Assembly (NCBI RefSeq): GCF_032362555.1
Contig: NC_083505.1
Span: 4,455,501 to 4,519,500 of the forward strand
Direction of reading: 5' to 3'
From: Amyelois transitella
Lineage: Eukaryota; Arthropoda; Insecta; Lepidoptera; Pyralidae
DNA length: 64,000 nucleotides
The notes beneath the pieces were generated by a model. The model saw only the letters and a list, made by a program, of their open reading frames with translations. It was not told where the DNA came from and made no database searches. A program made the translations under genes and the position numbers. Each line of letters opens with the position of its first letter. Position 1 is the first letter of the stretch. This document shows, piece by piece, positions 34,692-47,272 of this stretch.

Positions 34692-36755
34692 CTTGCGCTG
34701 GATTGGTGTGTATGTGAGTTATTTTTCCTGATAGACGGGACTCTACTTCTACGAGACTATACTAGAGATATAAACGAACTCGTTCCAAATTATTTTCATT
34801 TTTGCACGGCTTTCTTAGAAGTATACATTCGGGGAAAACGACTTTCAAGGAAATTAGGGTAAGGTTAAATAGAGAGATAGAAATTATTTATTTTAATATA
34901 AAATTATTTTTCTTCTTAAAGTAGACTAATCTATACTAATATTATAAACGTGAAACTGTATTTGTTTGTTCGTCTTTCATGTAAAACCAAAACTATATCC
35001 ATGAAATTAATAAGTAAGTATTTAGATACATTAGTACGAAGAAGGAGAGGGTAATTTTCAAAGCTTGTTAAAAATATATGAATATATACCTAATTTGATC
35101 TACAATCATACTTTATACTATGTTTAAATAGAAGTTTTAAAGATAGAAGATAGGTACCTACTTACTAAAATATCAAAATGTTTACAACACCTACATGTAT
35201 GCAGTCATTACTTACATTCAAAATCACTGTAATTATTTCCAATTCAAATAGGCTACCTATCTACTGATTTCATATGACACTAAATCAACTGAATAAAAAC
35301 TGTAACCTCGTTTATTCTCGAGGTGTGGTTGTGGTCGCTCTCGCCATGGTAACGGTAAAGCACAACGTTTTAAAGGAACCACTCGGCGTTAAATTATTGA
35401 CAAAATTCCAACACTGGCTCAGTATAATCAACAAAGTGCTGGCAGTAGGTCACGAACACAATTAACTTAGATAAAAATTTATACATATTTATACATTTAA
35501 ATAAAAGTTCAAGTTAGGTAACCAACGTTCATTTTGTATCATATAAGGCATATTTATTAACAATGGTTTCGAAAAGCACAAGTCCTTCATGATAAGACCT
35601 AACTAGGTAGGTTTATCGAAAATCGACAGTACCTACCTAGTTATCTCTAAGTACATAGCTTTATGCACTTTCTTAGCTTTTAATAAACAGTCTTTCTGCT
35701 GATTTTTTATGTGCTTAGATTTACAAAATTCGTAACAGATTTTGTTTGATGCGTCAACTTTTATGTATTAAAAAGTTAGTTCATAGGTGTCAAGTAAGTT
35801 GTGATCGAAATCTGTGGTAAAATAATTTGAAATAAATAAATAAATTGATTATTAATAAAAAAAAATTGTGCCGTGTGGTTCCCGGCATTAATAAGTAAAA
35901 GAATAGGACCGCTCCTTATCTTTCTCATGGATGTCGTAAAAGACGACTAAGGCATAGGCTGGAATAAACTTGGGATTCTTCTTTTATGCGATTGGCTAGC
36001 AACCTGTCACTATTTGAATCTCAATTCTATCATCAAGCTGAGTGTGGTCTATCAGTCTTTTCTAGACTATTGGCTCCGTCTGCCCTGCAAAGGATATAGA
36101 TGTGACTATATGTATGAATGTATGTAAAAGATTTGTATTATTGTATGTTTGTAACGAATGAACTTAAATCACGTTTAAATTTACCGCCAAAAATGTGAAT
36201 CCTCGCCTATTCAAGCCGCAACCAATGAAATAAATACATTACAATCATCTGTTTCTGACATCCAATGATGGCGAAGCTGTCAAATACGTTCGAAAGTAAA
36301 ACAAATTTTGGCAAAATATAAAACCTTTGTTTTGGTTAAATTATTTACAGATAAAATCAGAGATATTTGTTTTAAGCGAGAATTTTATATTGTCTGTAAA
36401 ATAGGCACCACTATTTTCATTTGTATTTTAGTGTTGCTAGCTTGTTTTATATATAGGGAGGTTCGGGACAAAATCCAAGTCAAAACCAAATGACAAAACT
36501 CGAAACTTTCTTCTTTCATCCAACCAACATATGTATATGTGAATTCAATCAACCAATGTTCAAAACGTTTCTTATCCGGAAATGAAAGGTTCGCCGAAAT
36601 GAAATCGTTGTTGTATCTATATAAGTTCTGTTCAGTTTTATTCATTATTCCACAAATTTAATTAGAACGAGACCTGCTACGATAATTTGCGGTCGTCTTA
36701 AAGTAGTTTATGTGGTAGTTTTTATTGAAATTTGCTTTAAAGCTAACTAGTGAAA
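34692..36755. other. Divergent spacer between eys and MKRN2OS-like
   Basis: AT-rich sequence holding the presumed promoters of both genes. It contains one full-length repeat A copy and a fragment of a 'gaaactgtatttgtttgttcgtc' type repeat near 34930. A frame at 36308-36493 encodes a hydrophobic stretch but has no ATG. I see no further gene. Confidence 0.5.
35868..36110 (-). repeat. Dispersed repeat A, full-length reverse copy
   Basis: Begins with the reverse-complement terminus GTGCCGTGTGGTTCCCGGCA and ends at GGATATAGATGTGACTATA, about 243 bp. It is preceded by an A-run (aaaaaaaaatt). It is the cleanest complete copy in the window along with 10079 and 48302. Confidence 0.75.
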
Positions 36756-37784
36756 ATGGATCCTGGTATCCTTTGTTTCCACCATTGTGAGCACAAAGTA
36801 TTTTGTACTATTATTCCAGAAGAATGTCCTGTATGCCATCAAAAATTAGACAGATATGACTACAATCTGCTGCCGTTCAGGTACCTGAAATTTAAAATAA
36901 CATAATTTTATAGAAGGTATTATTACTGCTTTACTTTTTGTTGTTGCTAAGTGCCCTATTTTTGTTTTCAGGGTGCCCTATCCTTTTGTAAAAGCCTCCC
37001 AGCATCCAAGGGCAATTGTTATGAAACCTACTCATGGAGATTTTCTTAAGTAAGTATTTCACATTTTCTAATAAGTATCTTGTTGGTCATTTTTATTGAG
37101 ACTTCTAGATTGTGTAGAATCTGAAATGTTGCAGCTGTTGCATTTGTATTATGCTTTAATTAATGGTCTTCTGTGTTCCCTGTCCAAACTGTGTCAATAT
37201 ATAAATTTTTAAACAATTATTTCAGTGATTATTACAATTCTAAAGACTTGCACATAGGAGTAACCAATTCCCTTGGTTGTGTAGTAGAATTTAATGAAGA
37301 AGGTATTCGAGGTGTGGATACAAACACCAAGAAGTGGAGCTGCCGAGACACCACGGCTGAATGGGACCAATGTCTGCTGCTGGAGCAGTTTGACGAACTC
37401 TGGAATGAAATATGGGATAGTGTTCTATTGAAGGTGAGTATGAAAGTTACAATTAATATGTGTGACTTATCTATTAACAAAGTAGTTGAATTTCTAGTTT
37501 AGTAATTAAATCTAAAAAAACTAATTACCAAATTGTTCTAAATCTCTCAGGTGAGTCTCAGTCCATTGTGGGGGGCGGAAAGGTACAATGAAGACAGACA
37601 CAACTGTTTTACTTTTGTACTAGCATTCCTACGGGCCTTAGACTGCGGTGAACTCTCTGAAAAGGCTCAGGACCCCAAGTTGTTCTGCAAGCAATATGTT
37701 GTCCCTAGAACATCCTCTGCAGGGAAATATATTTCACTTTACCGACAACTCAAAAGGCAGAGCTTCTTCGTACAGAACCAATGA
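36756..37784 (+). CDS. MKRN2 opposite-strand protein-like
   Basis: Four exons (36756-36880, 36972-37049, 37226-37433, 37551-37784) give 214 residues. The N-terminus MDPGILCFHHC...CPVCHQKL has Cys/His pairs (CFHHC, CPVC) that could bind a metal. The C-terminal exon has WGAERYNEDRHNCFTFVLAF, where the Tyr-Asn...His-Asn-Cys-Phe pattern is reminiscent of the family named after vertebrate MKRN2OS, which has a similar length. No makorin gene overlaps it here, so the name does not describe its genomic setting in insects. The molecular role is unknown. The ATG is the first in the exon (tgaaaATGG). The name is my recollection of the family, without a search. Confidence 0.65.
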
Positions 37785-38110
37785 TAGGCTATAAAATATT
37801 TTATTGTATTTATTTAAACATATTCAGTATTAACTGTGATGTATTTTAGTTTAGGTGTAAGGCTCTTAAATTCAAGTGCATTTAATTTAGACCAATGATG
37901 TTTGTTTAACAAGGAATAGTTTTTGCCTTTTGGTTGGTTTCTTAAGGTTTTTAAGTATAAGTATTTATTTCTTGTTATTTTTTTCAATTTTGTTTATTGA
38001 GTAAGGGAGGTATATATTTTTTGTAATATCTGGATATTGTGTATGGTATATTATTGTATTTCCTGGAAACTCACCTCACGATCTGATCTTCCAGGTACAT
38101 TAAGCCACTT

Positions 38111-38116
38111 AATAAA
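38111..38116 (+). terminator. AATAAA polyadenylation signal, MKRN2OS-like
   Basis: AATAAA about 330 bases after the stop codon. A second candidate lies at 38440-38445. Confidence 0.4.
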
Positions 38117-40003
38117 ATAACAATTCAAAGTTGGTATAGTTTATTATGTAATTCGCTGTATATATGCGTCCAAGACAAATATTGCACTATAAGCATAATT
38201 TAGACAAAGGTATTTGTTTTGGTCAGATTGAAGACCAAAGATTGTGATAATTTCTTAGTTTTGATGTTTTCTTGAATTTAATTTATTGTTTAACAATATT
38301 TAAGTTATAACAAGAATCTTGCCATTACTGACTTTGTATGTTTGTAAAAAGTCCAAAAAGCCTTTGAATAGTTAATTTATAAGTAGGATACAAGCATAAA
38401 GATTTGCCCGTACTGTGCAATGACCAAATTATGACTTTTAATAAAGTATGATGTGTGATTCTGAAGGAATTGAAGGGGTCAGCCACCTTGCACGTGACTC
38501 ACTACACAGATTGGCATTCACAGTATTACCACGTATAGCATTTGATCTTCCATCTTTTTTGAGGTTTGTATATCACTGTATGGCTTTATATGAATATATC
38601 TTAATAGGTACTTTACGTACTTTGTCGGTAAATTTTAGAGGTTGACTACATACTTAGAAAAATAAAAAGCCTACAAACATGTGATATTTACAACCACACA
38701 GTGAGATATCGACCCTAATATTTAGGTAGAAACATATTTACCAAGTATTCACTAATAAGGTTGTAGTACATATCTTTCCATTTTTCCATCAACTGCATTT
38801 ATAGATAGGTACTTCGAAAAATACAATTGTATCCTTTGTAATGATGTTTGAAACTGTAGTTATGTCAATTACATTTTCTATAAATTATGCCCTAAAATAG
38901 GTATATGAAAACATTCACTTGCAGATAAGAATATTTATTGCATCACACTTCCATATTAATTAAAAATACTCGAAACTTATGTAATAAAAGAATTATTGTC
39001 ATCTGTAACCATTTAAGACAATACATTAAATTTATCGGACAATACATTTAATTTATCGTGAATCATTTTCGGTGTTATCGTATCACAAATTAGGCATTTC
39101 TCACTCGCTTCAATGAACGGAAATGTGTCATGTTTGGTTTGCGCCGGCGCACGCAATTTCACTGAAATATGCTTTGTCGCCAAAGGAAATGACAAAGAAA
39201 ACGTTGAATTGTAATAGTAGTATAAACTGGTTTATGTATTGATTTTTTTTGTGAAAATATTTTAAGCAGTAATAAAACCCCAGTTATTTAAATAAGGTAT
39301 ATAATGCTCAAACAATATCTGGCGAATTTATCACTTTACTGACGCTACTTTTTATTATTTTGAAATATGGATAATAGATGCTTCCGATTTACATTCTTAT
39401 TTATCGAGTATTTGGAAACTGCAACTTCTTTAGTAGGCTTCAGATTTTCTAGATGAATGTATGTATCTTTATACAAATGTATGTTAACTGTCCTAGATTA
39501 TAACGTGGCGTCCATTGTGACTCTCCAGTGCTTGACTCAATGCAAAGCGTTTTCTTGTATTATTGTAATTCTATTACATGTGAAAATTCTCTGATTTGAG
39601 CCCAGTAAAAAAAGGCCATAAAAATTACATCCACTTTATTTCTAGGAAGTAGTTTTAAGAAGGGCTCGTTCCTATCTTGTAGGTATATGTAATGAGACTT
39701 AAAATTTTGTAAACGATCTCTGAAAACAAAAATTTCTAGGTGCTACCTTTAAATAAAAAAAAAATGCTAAAATTTATATTAATTGTTTTATTAGACAATA
39801 TCACAATTTTTTTTAAATATAAAAATATGAATGTTATACTTCCTATTAATACAAAATCAATACCTGTACAATAATAGGCTATCAAGCATTTACGCGTTAA
39901 AATTTGACAAAGGCGTGTTCCCAACTAATCGAAGTTTATGCTACATAGTATATCTATTTTACATTATAAGGGAACAATTTTGTAAAATTCTGTATTATCT
40001 TTT

Positions 40004-40009
40004 TTTATT
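40004..40009 (-). terminator. AATAAA polyadenylation signal, Reeler gene
   Basis: The plus-strand tttatt reads AATAAA on the minus strand, about 65 bases after the stop codon at 40074. Confidence 0.5.
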
Positions 40010-40073
40010 CTGCTTGTAAGACAATAAACTTAGTAGTAGGTACATAATGATCTACGTATTCATGTAGAATTAG

Positions 40074-43000
40074 TTAAACCACTCTGACTGGGGCCGATTC
40101 TACACCCACCCAAAACACCGCGCCATTCAGTGCGATGGTGGCTCTGAAAGAGAGAAATAATTTAACAAAATTATATTTTTTTCATCCATTCCATATGATC
40201 ACGTGTATATCCTTTGCGGGGTAGACAGAGCTAGCAGTCTTGAAAGACTGATAGGCCACGTTTAGCTGATAGGCATAATGATAGAATTGAGATTCAAATA
40301 GTGAAAGGTTGCTAGCCCATCGCCTAAAAGAAGAATCTCAAGTTTAATATATAAGCCCATTCCTTAATTTTTTTCTTTACAAAATATAAAATAATCTCCC
40401 TTTGTCTTCATATGTTCAAAACACACTCCAAAATTTCGAACGCGCTTTTTAAATTTAGGAAGGAACGGAAGGTTTCTTCCGATATTTGAAATGTTCAGTA
40501 ATAATAACAACAATGTTAATCTAATGGGATTAATAAAATGTTATTGCATCAAGATGCAACTAGGGATGAACTCATAAGGCTTCGTCGTTGGCATAGTTTG
40601 CTCAGGGACAACTTAGCTTGGTTGTTATCGTGAAAAAGTAAGCAGTTCCACTTCACCCCATCAAAATTACATTACAATATACACAATCATGTCTGTCTCT
40701 TCCAGGGTAGATGGAGCTAGCAGCACACTACAAAAACCCCGTTATGCTATATGGCTCATTGATGGAATTGAGTTTCAAATAGGTGACAGGTGATAGCCCA
40801 TTTAAAAAAAATCCCAAGTAGAATTTTCCTTTGCCTTTTCCAATACTCACGGGAAGACAAGCAGCTGGTAACACTATGTTTTTTCTTCTCTACTAGACCA
40901 ACATGGGACCGTGCAATAAATGAATGTGCCTTTATGCTCTTAGTTGCCTTTTACGACATTTATGGGAAAGAGATGGAAGTGGTCCTATACCGGGAACCAC
41001 ACGACACAACACAAATTACCTGAATTTAATTTCTCCCTTCAAGTCTGCAGGGGGCGTCCATGTAAACTTGACGGTCTGTTTATCCTCGCTTTCGTCGTGT
41101 TTTTTGTGGGTCACTGCGTTCTGAAATCAACAAAAATAAATATAGGTACTTCCTAGTAATAAATAAAATTGACCAATTTTACATGCGATATATAGCATTT
41201 TTGGAGAAAGGCCTGTGGCGTTTTTACGACCGTAAACATACATTGTTACTATTCCCTTATGTGTCCCGTATGTCATCTATATGTATTTCAAGTTGCACCC
41301 TCTGCCACCTAGTTTTCGGGCCGTCGGCTGTGGGTCCGCTTATTAGATGAGGTACTACTTATCGCATTCCACTTTCATTATGCCTGAGGTAGAGATAGAA
41401 AATAAGACATTCCTTGTTCGTGAATAGCCCGCTTGAGAACCCACTAAAGAGGCATGTAAGTGATAAGTTTTATGCTACCGTGAAACCGACATGATTTGGG
41501 GTGTATAATACACTTTGTAAGTAAATGTTAACTTTATTTAATGCGTAACTCATGAAACATACCAAAATTTACTGTAAATGTTTATTTCCTCAGCACGCAT
41601 GATCTAATCACAATAATAGGCGTATTCTAGTTTTGTATAGTTTGCTTATAATGAACGTAGCCTAATCGCAATGCATGCGAATATCTAGCTTTAACCATGT
41701 CCATAATAGCTTTACGATAAATTCCGATCTCTGTGAATCTGGGACAAAATCAGTAGTTATATAAAGATTAATTTGACCGCAGGTAGTAATTTATGGAAAC
41801 CTCGTTGCATTGTAATTTCATGATAGTTCAACGGGCTACCACTAGACTCGGGTCAAGGATATTTTTGACGGTGGCCGGTGACAGAGTAAAGCATCCAGTT
41901 ATTACATGCGTCCTCTGTCTAATAATATGGCATGCAGTTGTAAGGAGGTCATAGTGGTTGACAATGGGCGGAATTTGATGGATACTTAACCTTCCAACGA
42001 AGATTACATTGAACTCTGATACTTTTGGTCGGTAACTGTTGAAACAGGTGAACGTTTACAAGTGAAGGGTACAGAAATGTCCTCGGTTGCACATAGCCTA
42101 TGAATGCAGAGATTAGTTATCGATTTAAAGAAGGGTTATGTTATATTAAGAAAAAATTAAACCTCTTCAAATGTAAACTTTTCTCGGTTTTACCTACCAC
42201 CACCCAAATTTACCTAAACAACTAACATTAAGCACGAAAAGTCAATCAAAGTACATAAAGGGGATTTGGTTTGAGTTACAGATACTTAATTAGAAATAAG
42301 TAGATACATTTTTACTAGGCTTTTTTATTGTTCTTTGTGCAATCGAAATAGACATATTACTGAACTAGACATATTTTAATAAATACTCTTCTAAAGATTT
42401 GGTCTATCTCTGTGCCTGTGAGTGTGTGTACCTATTAAGTAGAGTTGTTTTTTATTGTATTCGTTACAAGCAAAAATACAAATCTTTACTCTTTATAATA
42501 TTGCATTGACCGATCTGTTTAGTTACGAAACAGCAACCTAACTAACACAATGAACTGCATCATTAAATTATTCATGAATGACAATAAATTTTAAGTTAGG
42601 TCATTAATCACTTGATTCTATGTGGATGTGACCTTTTACTACAAATTTATCCTTGGTGAGGAAACGGACAACTCACAGTATTAGGTAATATTGAATTATA
42701 GATCTTCCACAACCGCCAAAATTTTTGAATTAATATGATCTATAAATATTTTAAAATGTATGCATGAAGCTAAATACGAATGTGAATGAAGCGAAAGTAA
42801 GGAACGTGGCAATTGGAAAGATGTGGTCCCTGCCTACCCCTTCCGCAAAGAGGCGTAATGTAATTAATGTACCTAATTACCTATATATAAATGAAAGACC
42901 TATCAAATAAATCGTGCTCTTAATGATAACCTGTCTTATATTTGCCTTAATTAGATGAACTACTCTTGTCATAGTCGATATAGACTAAATATAAGATCTA

Positions 43001-45019
43001 ATTGCTTCATGGATCTCTCTCATTTGCCTGTTTCCAGTTTTAGATTAACTTTGTCTACGGTATCCAGTAAGTAGTTCTTTTTGCAATTAGACTTTATCTA
43101 TGACCAAATTTAGTAGGTACTTAAATGTAATTTCGCATTCCTCTTATTTACTTAATTTATTAAAGTCATTTTCTCTACAATTTTTTAAGTAAGTGAACTT
43201 AATCATTGTAAAAAATAATACTTTTAGTACATTTGTTGTGCGTTTCATATTTTCAAAAGCCGTTAAAAATAAAATATATATAAGATACACTTTTGATAAG
43301 TGTATCTAAATATATAGCAGTGACCTTAAATTCACAAAAAATGAACAAGTCATTGTGTAACTGAAGGCTTTTTGTCTAAACATATATTTTCCTGTTACCT
43401 TGTGTTGTCGGGACAATCACATTTATAACTAGGAAGCTTTTTTCTGAACAGTTTAATTATGGGAATATTATTTTTTTGGATACTTATAATAATTGACCAA
43501 CTAAAGACTACAAGTTATGTACATATATTTTGACATAATAAAGGAAACGGCTCCTGTTCCATCTCTCTCAATACAAACTCTTTCATCTCTCCCTTTATAT
43601 CAACGTTTCCCCGAATCACGATTGCATTTTACACTTGGGTCTGTTAAAGATACCATTGTTATAAATAAGTGAAAAAAAAAAGATTTTTACGGTTGACCAA
43701 AAGCCTGACACCAACTTGCCTTGAAAATTTTTGAGGCCTAACTCGTTGAAGTCTTTTTGTTTGAAAATATTGTCCTATTTAATTTTGCGATGAATAAGAT
43801 ACATGCTATGGCCAGGCTATATAGGTTTTAGGTACTAAGTGCTTATTATTCATTACTTGCCTTATACTACATTAAAACTACATGCCTATTGACATAAATT
43901 TTACAATTATCATATCTCTAACGATGTGATGGATGATAGTTCACGTACCTGCCTTTGAAATATTCGATAATACACGTGTTCATATTAGAGTAGAAATATT
44001 CAACATTTCAACGAGAGTAGGTAATTAAGTTTTTAATTAGATTTTATCGGCATAAAATTATTAAAAAAATATTAGATTAGTAAAAAAAGTTTTTTAACTA
44101 ATAATTTCATAGAATTAATATTTATTTGAAGTGCTTAGAGCTTTGAAAAAAGTTTATGAAGATTATGGATGTAATAGGAGAAAAAGGATAAAGCTGTTTT
44201 TGATAAAAAGCTTTGAATCTTGAATCTTTGAGCTGCTCTGAATCTAAAGCTATCCTAGTCAATGATAAATAATTCGAAAATAGACTTACATCTGGTGTTC
44301 CACAGTTGAGCAGTTGCGCGAAGGGGTCCTTAGGGTCGACCTTGAAGCTCCCGACGATATCGTCTCCAGACCTGGCCTGCAGCAGCAGACCACGGATCTT
44401 GTCAGACGGAGACTTGCCCGAGATCGTCACCTCCATGGAGTTTCCTCCTTTAACAGTCTAAAGAGAAAAATATTCCATCAGAAACGCATGAAAAATAGTC
44501 TTGACCTTATAAATAAAAGTATTAAAATTCTTTTCTTGTCTTTGATAGAACAAAACTACCAATCTTTAGATATGCTTTTAGCTTATGTGGTTATTGCAAC
44601 ATAACGCTATGTTGACGTATGTATTCTATAGTTGGAACAACAGGCATTTAGCCTCATCAGTGGCTTTCAGAATAAAATCTCTTTCCAAAAACTAGAAACT
44701 AGATTGCTATTTAGTTACTAGTTTTCCCTAACAGTAGAATCTAACATTGCATAAACTTATTGTAATTAGACTAAGAAACCCCTTTCTCAACTTAACCACA
44801 CGACACTTCTAATACCGCTATCGTTAAAATTTATAGAATCAAGCAGAAGAAATAAGTTACCTTAGTGCTAGTAGTGATGGTGTAAGGTGGTTGCCTGGTC
44901 TGGGCAGACACAGGGTGCCTCGGGATCATGTCCTTGCAGGCTCCTGTGGGAGCGCCCGCGGAGTACGCGTCCGCGGTGGCGACCAAAGCCACCGCAACGG
45001 CAAAGTATGTACACCACAT
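40074..45019 (-). CDS. Reeler-domain putative defence protein (Hdd11/Noduler type)
   Basis: Four coding exons (45019-44861, 44457-44290, 41120-41020, 40143-40074) give 165 residues. A signal peptide ([15 protein letters not shown]) is followed by a single Reeler domain: [16 protein letters not shown] opens it, and [22 protein letters not shown] and [19 protein letters not shown] are characteristic. There is no membrane anchor, so it should be secreted. Small Reeler proteins of this length are induced by bacterial challenge in moths (Hdd11 of Hyphantria; Noduler of Antheraea binds microbes and promotes haemocyte nodules), so an immune role is likely by family. The third intron is about 3.2 kb and the fourth carries two repeat A copies. 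A noncoding leader exon with a TATA-like promoter near 46.7 kb fits an inducible gene. Confidence 0.85.
40196..40365 (+). repeat. Dispersed repeat A, 3'-truncated, in Reeler intron
   Basis: Starts TGATCACGTGTATATCCTTT and ends after AAGCCCATTCCTTA. It includes CAGTCTTGAAAGACTGATAG and GAATTGAGATTCAAATAGTG. Confidence 0.7.
40685..41003 (+). repeat. Dispersed repeat A with insertion, beside a splice donor
   Basis: The 5' part (AATCATGTCTGTCTCTTCCA), middle (GGAATTGAGTTTCAAATAGG) and 3' end (CCGGGAACCACACGAC) are all present, but about 90 bp of unrelated sequence separates the middle and end. The 3' terminus lies about 16 bases from the donor side of the exon ending at 41020. Confidence 0.65.
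41121..44289. other. Large Reeler intron
   Basis: An AT-rich intron of about 3.2 kb. Apart from a perfect 10-bp-stem inverted repeat at 43283-43307 I see no gene, exon-like frame or clear repeat. Confidence 0.5.
43283..43307. repeat. Short hairpin in Reeler intron
   Basis: AGATACACTT and its exact complement AAGTGTATCT are separated by five bases, with an outer tatata/tatata pairing. It is too short for a typical microRNA precursor; it may be a transposon footprint. Confidence 0.5.
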
Positions 45020-45147
45020 ATTGAACCTGAAATAATGTGACTTTCTTACCAAAACATTAATACTTTTACGGAAAAAAGGATGAAGGAAGCATGGAACTGT
45101 TCTACTTTTTTTCTTTTAAAAAGTTAGGTAGTTAGAAGAAAGTAATC

Positions 45148-45482
45148 TACTAATATATAAATGCTGTTTGTATGTATCACTTTCACGGCTAAACAGTTGA
45201 TCCGACTTTGATTAATTTTGGTACTTATGCATAAAGTTAGAGACCCAAGTTCCAACATCAACATTAGGTAAGGAAACTATTTAGTTATGTATGAACCAAT
45301 ATCATAATGTCTGATTTTACTGTTTTAGGCTGCAAAAGTCGCGGGAAAAGTTATCTTTTCAAAATTTTCTTAAATCACTAAGAAGTAAGTATTTAAAATA
45401 CTTTTCTGGAAAAAAATATTGTTACGATGGAACATAAGTAATAACTAAATGTATGCGAGGGAACTCGCGGGCAAAAGCTAGA
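45148..45482 (+). repeat. Dispersed repeat C in Reeler intron 1
   Basis: Starts ACTAATATATAAATGCTGTT, includes CACGGCTAAACAGTTGATCC and ends with GAACTCGCGGGCAAAAGCTA, the usual ends of a widespread insect non-autonomous repeat. It is degenerate and non-coding. Confidence 0.5.
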
Positions 45483-46413
45483 TGTTCTCATAATTTGTTT
45501 AGATTATACTGTGAAAGTACCCTAACTTGTATAAATCCTCAGACTCGAATTAAAAAGGGGGTCATGGTCTTTTTGTTCTTCGGATCCCAAGTCAACTTCT
45601 TGCAAAGCTTGTCGTCTTGAAGACAGGTTTGCTACATATGGCGCAACACATCAACAAACACTTTCGTTTACCTATTGCACAAATATGCAGATAACAATTC
45701 ATAAAGTGACAAATTTCAAATCTGTTTTAAAATATGTACCTTCTTACTTGATTTTAAATTACGAAGATATTTACGTTATGTATCCACTTACTACTACTAA
45801 CTGTTATATAACTAATGAGGGTTTTGATTATTTTTGCCTTTGGGTTTTAAATAAAATTTAATACTCGGAAACCAATATTTTTGGGGACTGTAGCCAAGCA
45901 AAAACAGAACCCTTAGGTATTGTCTCGTCATGTCCATAGGTCTCCTTATACCTACGTTTGTCACATAGCTACTTTGTGTTTAGGGTGATGAGCCTGGGTG
46001 AGATCGACTTCCGGGAAAGTGAGGCAATACTTATGAAGAAAATATTTATTGCAATGAATGTCTTATAGATAAACTGTAGGTACTTATAGGATTAATCTAA
46101 TTCTTCGGGCTAAGGTGAGTTAGCTAGTCATGCGGAAGGGTTGGCTAACGTCAGGAAAATGAGGAAGTTGATGATTGACGGCCAGATGGTGAAATAATAT
46201 TGCATTATGATCGAGGGCTTAGTAAAGTATGTATATGTCCTTAACACTTATCACGTTTAGGTTTCTAGATAAATTAGAAATAATTGATTTTTCAAAAAAA
46301 AATCCTATATTTAATTTATATTTTTTAATGACTTTATGTAATTCTAATTATAATAATAATTAACAATGTAATTAATGAATATCTTACCTACAATCTCAAA
46401 TCTGATTATAATT

Positions 46414-46448
46414 CTGATAACTTCATTTATTTCTTATGAAGTTATCAG
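46414..46448. repeat. 13-bp perfect-stem hairpin
   Basis: CTGATAACTTCAT and ATGAAGTTATCAG pair perfectly around a 9-base loop, in intron 1 of the Reeler gene. Confidence 0.6.
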
Positions 46449-46657
46449 GCTGGAATTAATATTCTTTTTTAAATTATAAAAATATTTAATATCCATTTGT
46501 AACAAAAAAAAAAAAATCAATGCGCATACTTAATTCATTTATGTACTATTTTTTGAATTGTTTTATTTTATTGAATTAATTTAAACCAAATAAACTGTAA
46601 ACGTTTAAATTGTGCATAATTTAATAAGCGCGTAATCTTAAGCAATGTTTTATTTAC

Positions 46658-46749
46658 CTTGAAAGTTAACGAGGGAGTGACGGACAGACAGACGCGTTCG
46701 ATTCCGCCAGCGTACTAATGCGTGAGCGTGTTCAACTGCAAGTTATATA
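46658..46749 (-). promoter_or_regulatory. Putative TATA promoter and noncoding leader exon of the Reeler gene
   Basis: On the minus strand TATATAA (46749-46743) is followed about 30 bases later by CATTAGT (46720-46714), resembling an insect initiator. A leader then runs to a good donor, TTTCAAG|gtaaata, ending at 46658. The next acceptor, atttcag|, is at 45026, seven bases before the start codon. This is inference from motif spacing. Confidence 0.45.
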
Positions 46750-46919
46750 CATACTAGCTTATACTTCGACGTTTCTCAATCAGGGCTCTACGAGAGTGCC
46801 GCTGATTCCGTACATATTGGTAAATATTATTATCTTTATTCAATATTAAGGCTTAGCTTTCATGTTGGCTTGGTCTTAGAAAACGTACCTACCTAGTATT
46901 CACTTTCCGCGAAGGTCTA

Positions 46920-47072
46920 ATTTACTTGTGATTCTCCTTTTATGCTGTGGATTAGAAACCTGCCACTAGTGAAATCTTAATTCCTTCAGCTGAACATAGC
47001 TTCCAGTCTTTTCGAGACTGCTGGCTCTTCCTACCCTATGAGGATTATTCTTTCTTTATAGACGTGATTATT
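46920..47072 (-). repeat. Dispersed repeat A, degenerate reverse copy
   Basis: Landmarks GATTCTCCTTTTATGC, CTGCCACTAGTGAAATCTTA and CAGTCTTTTCGAGACTGCTG appear in order on the plus strand, so the element points to the minus strand. Confidence 0.6.
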
Positions 47073-47209
47073 TTTATGTTTGTATCAATGTTATTCTGAT
47101 TATTATAACACTATGGAACTAGGTAGTATGTTATGTACATATTCATGTAAGTACCTACTTACATGCCCAGTGATTTGTACTATGCGTTGATTTAATATGC
47201 CAGTCAGTG

Positions 47210-47272
47210 TCCTCTTTTTACCCCTGTGGCACTGTCTACATCGTAAGGGATAAAGATGTGATTACTTATATG
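47210..47272 (-). repeat. Dispersed repeat A, short reverse fragment
   Basis: The end GTAAGGGATAAAGATGTGAT matches the inverted family start; the rest is diverged. Confidence 0.4.

Larger units (their letters stand above)
37785..40073. other. Convergent spacer between MKRN2OS-like and Reeler gene
   Basis: AT-rich, with several AATAAA signals on the plus strand (38111, 38440) and one on the minus strand (40004). The short frames here are not convincing. No gene is seen. Confidence 0.5.

Noticed and set aside
36308..36493. Frame encoding a hydrophobic membrane-like segment upstream of the MKRN2OS-like gene
   Set aside because: It lacks an ATG and the hydrophobicity comes from AT-rich sequence; no supporting splice structure.
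43283..43307. microRNA precursor
   Set aside because: The stem is only about 10 bp (perhaps 17 with outer AT pairs), shorter than a typical precursor.
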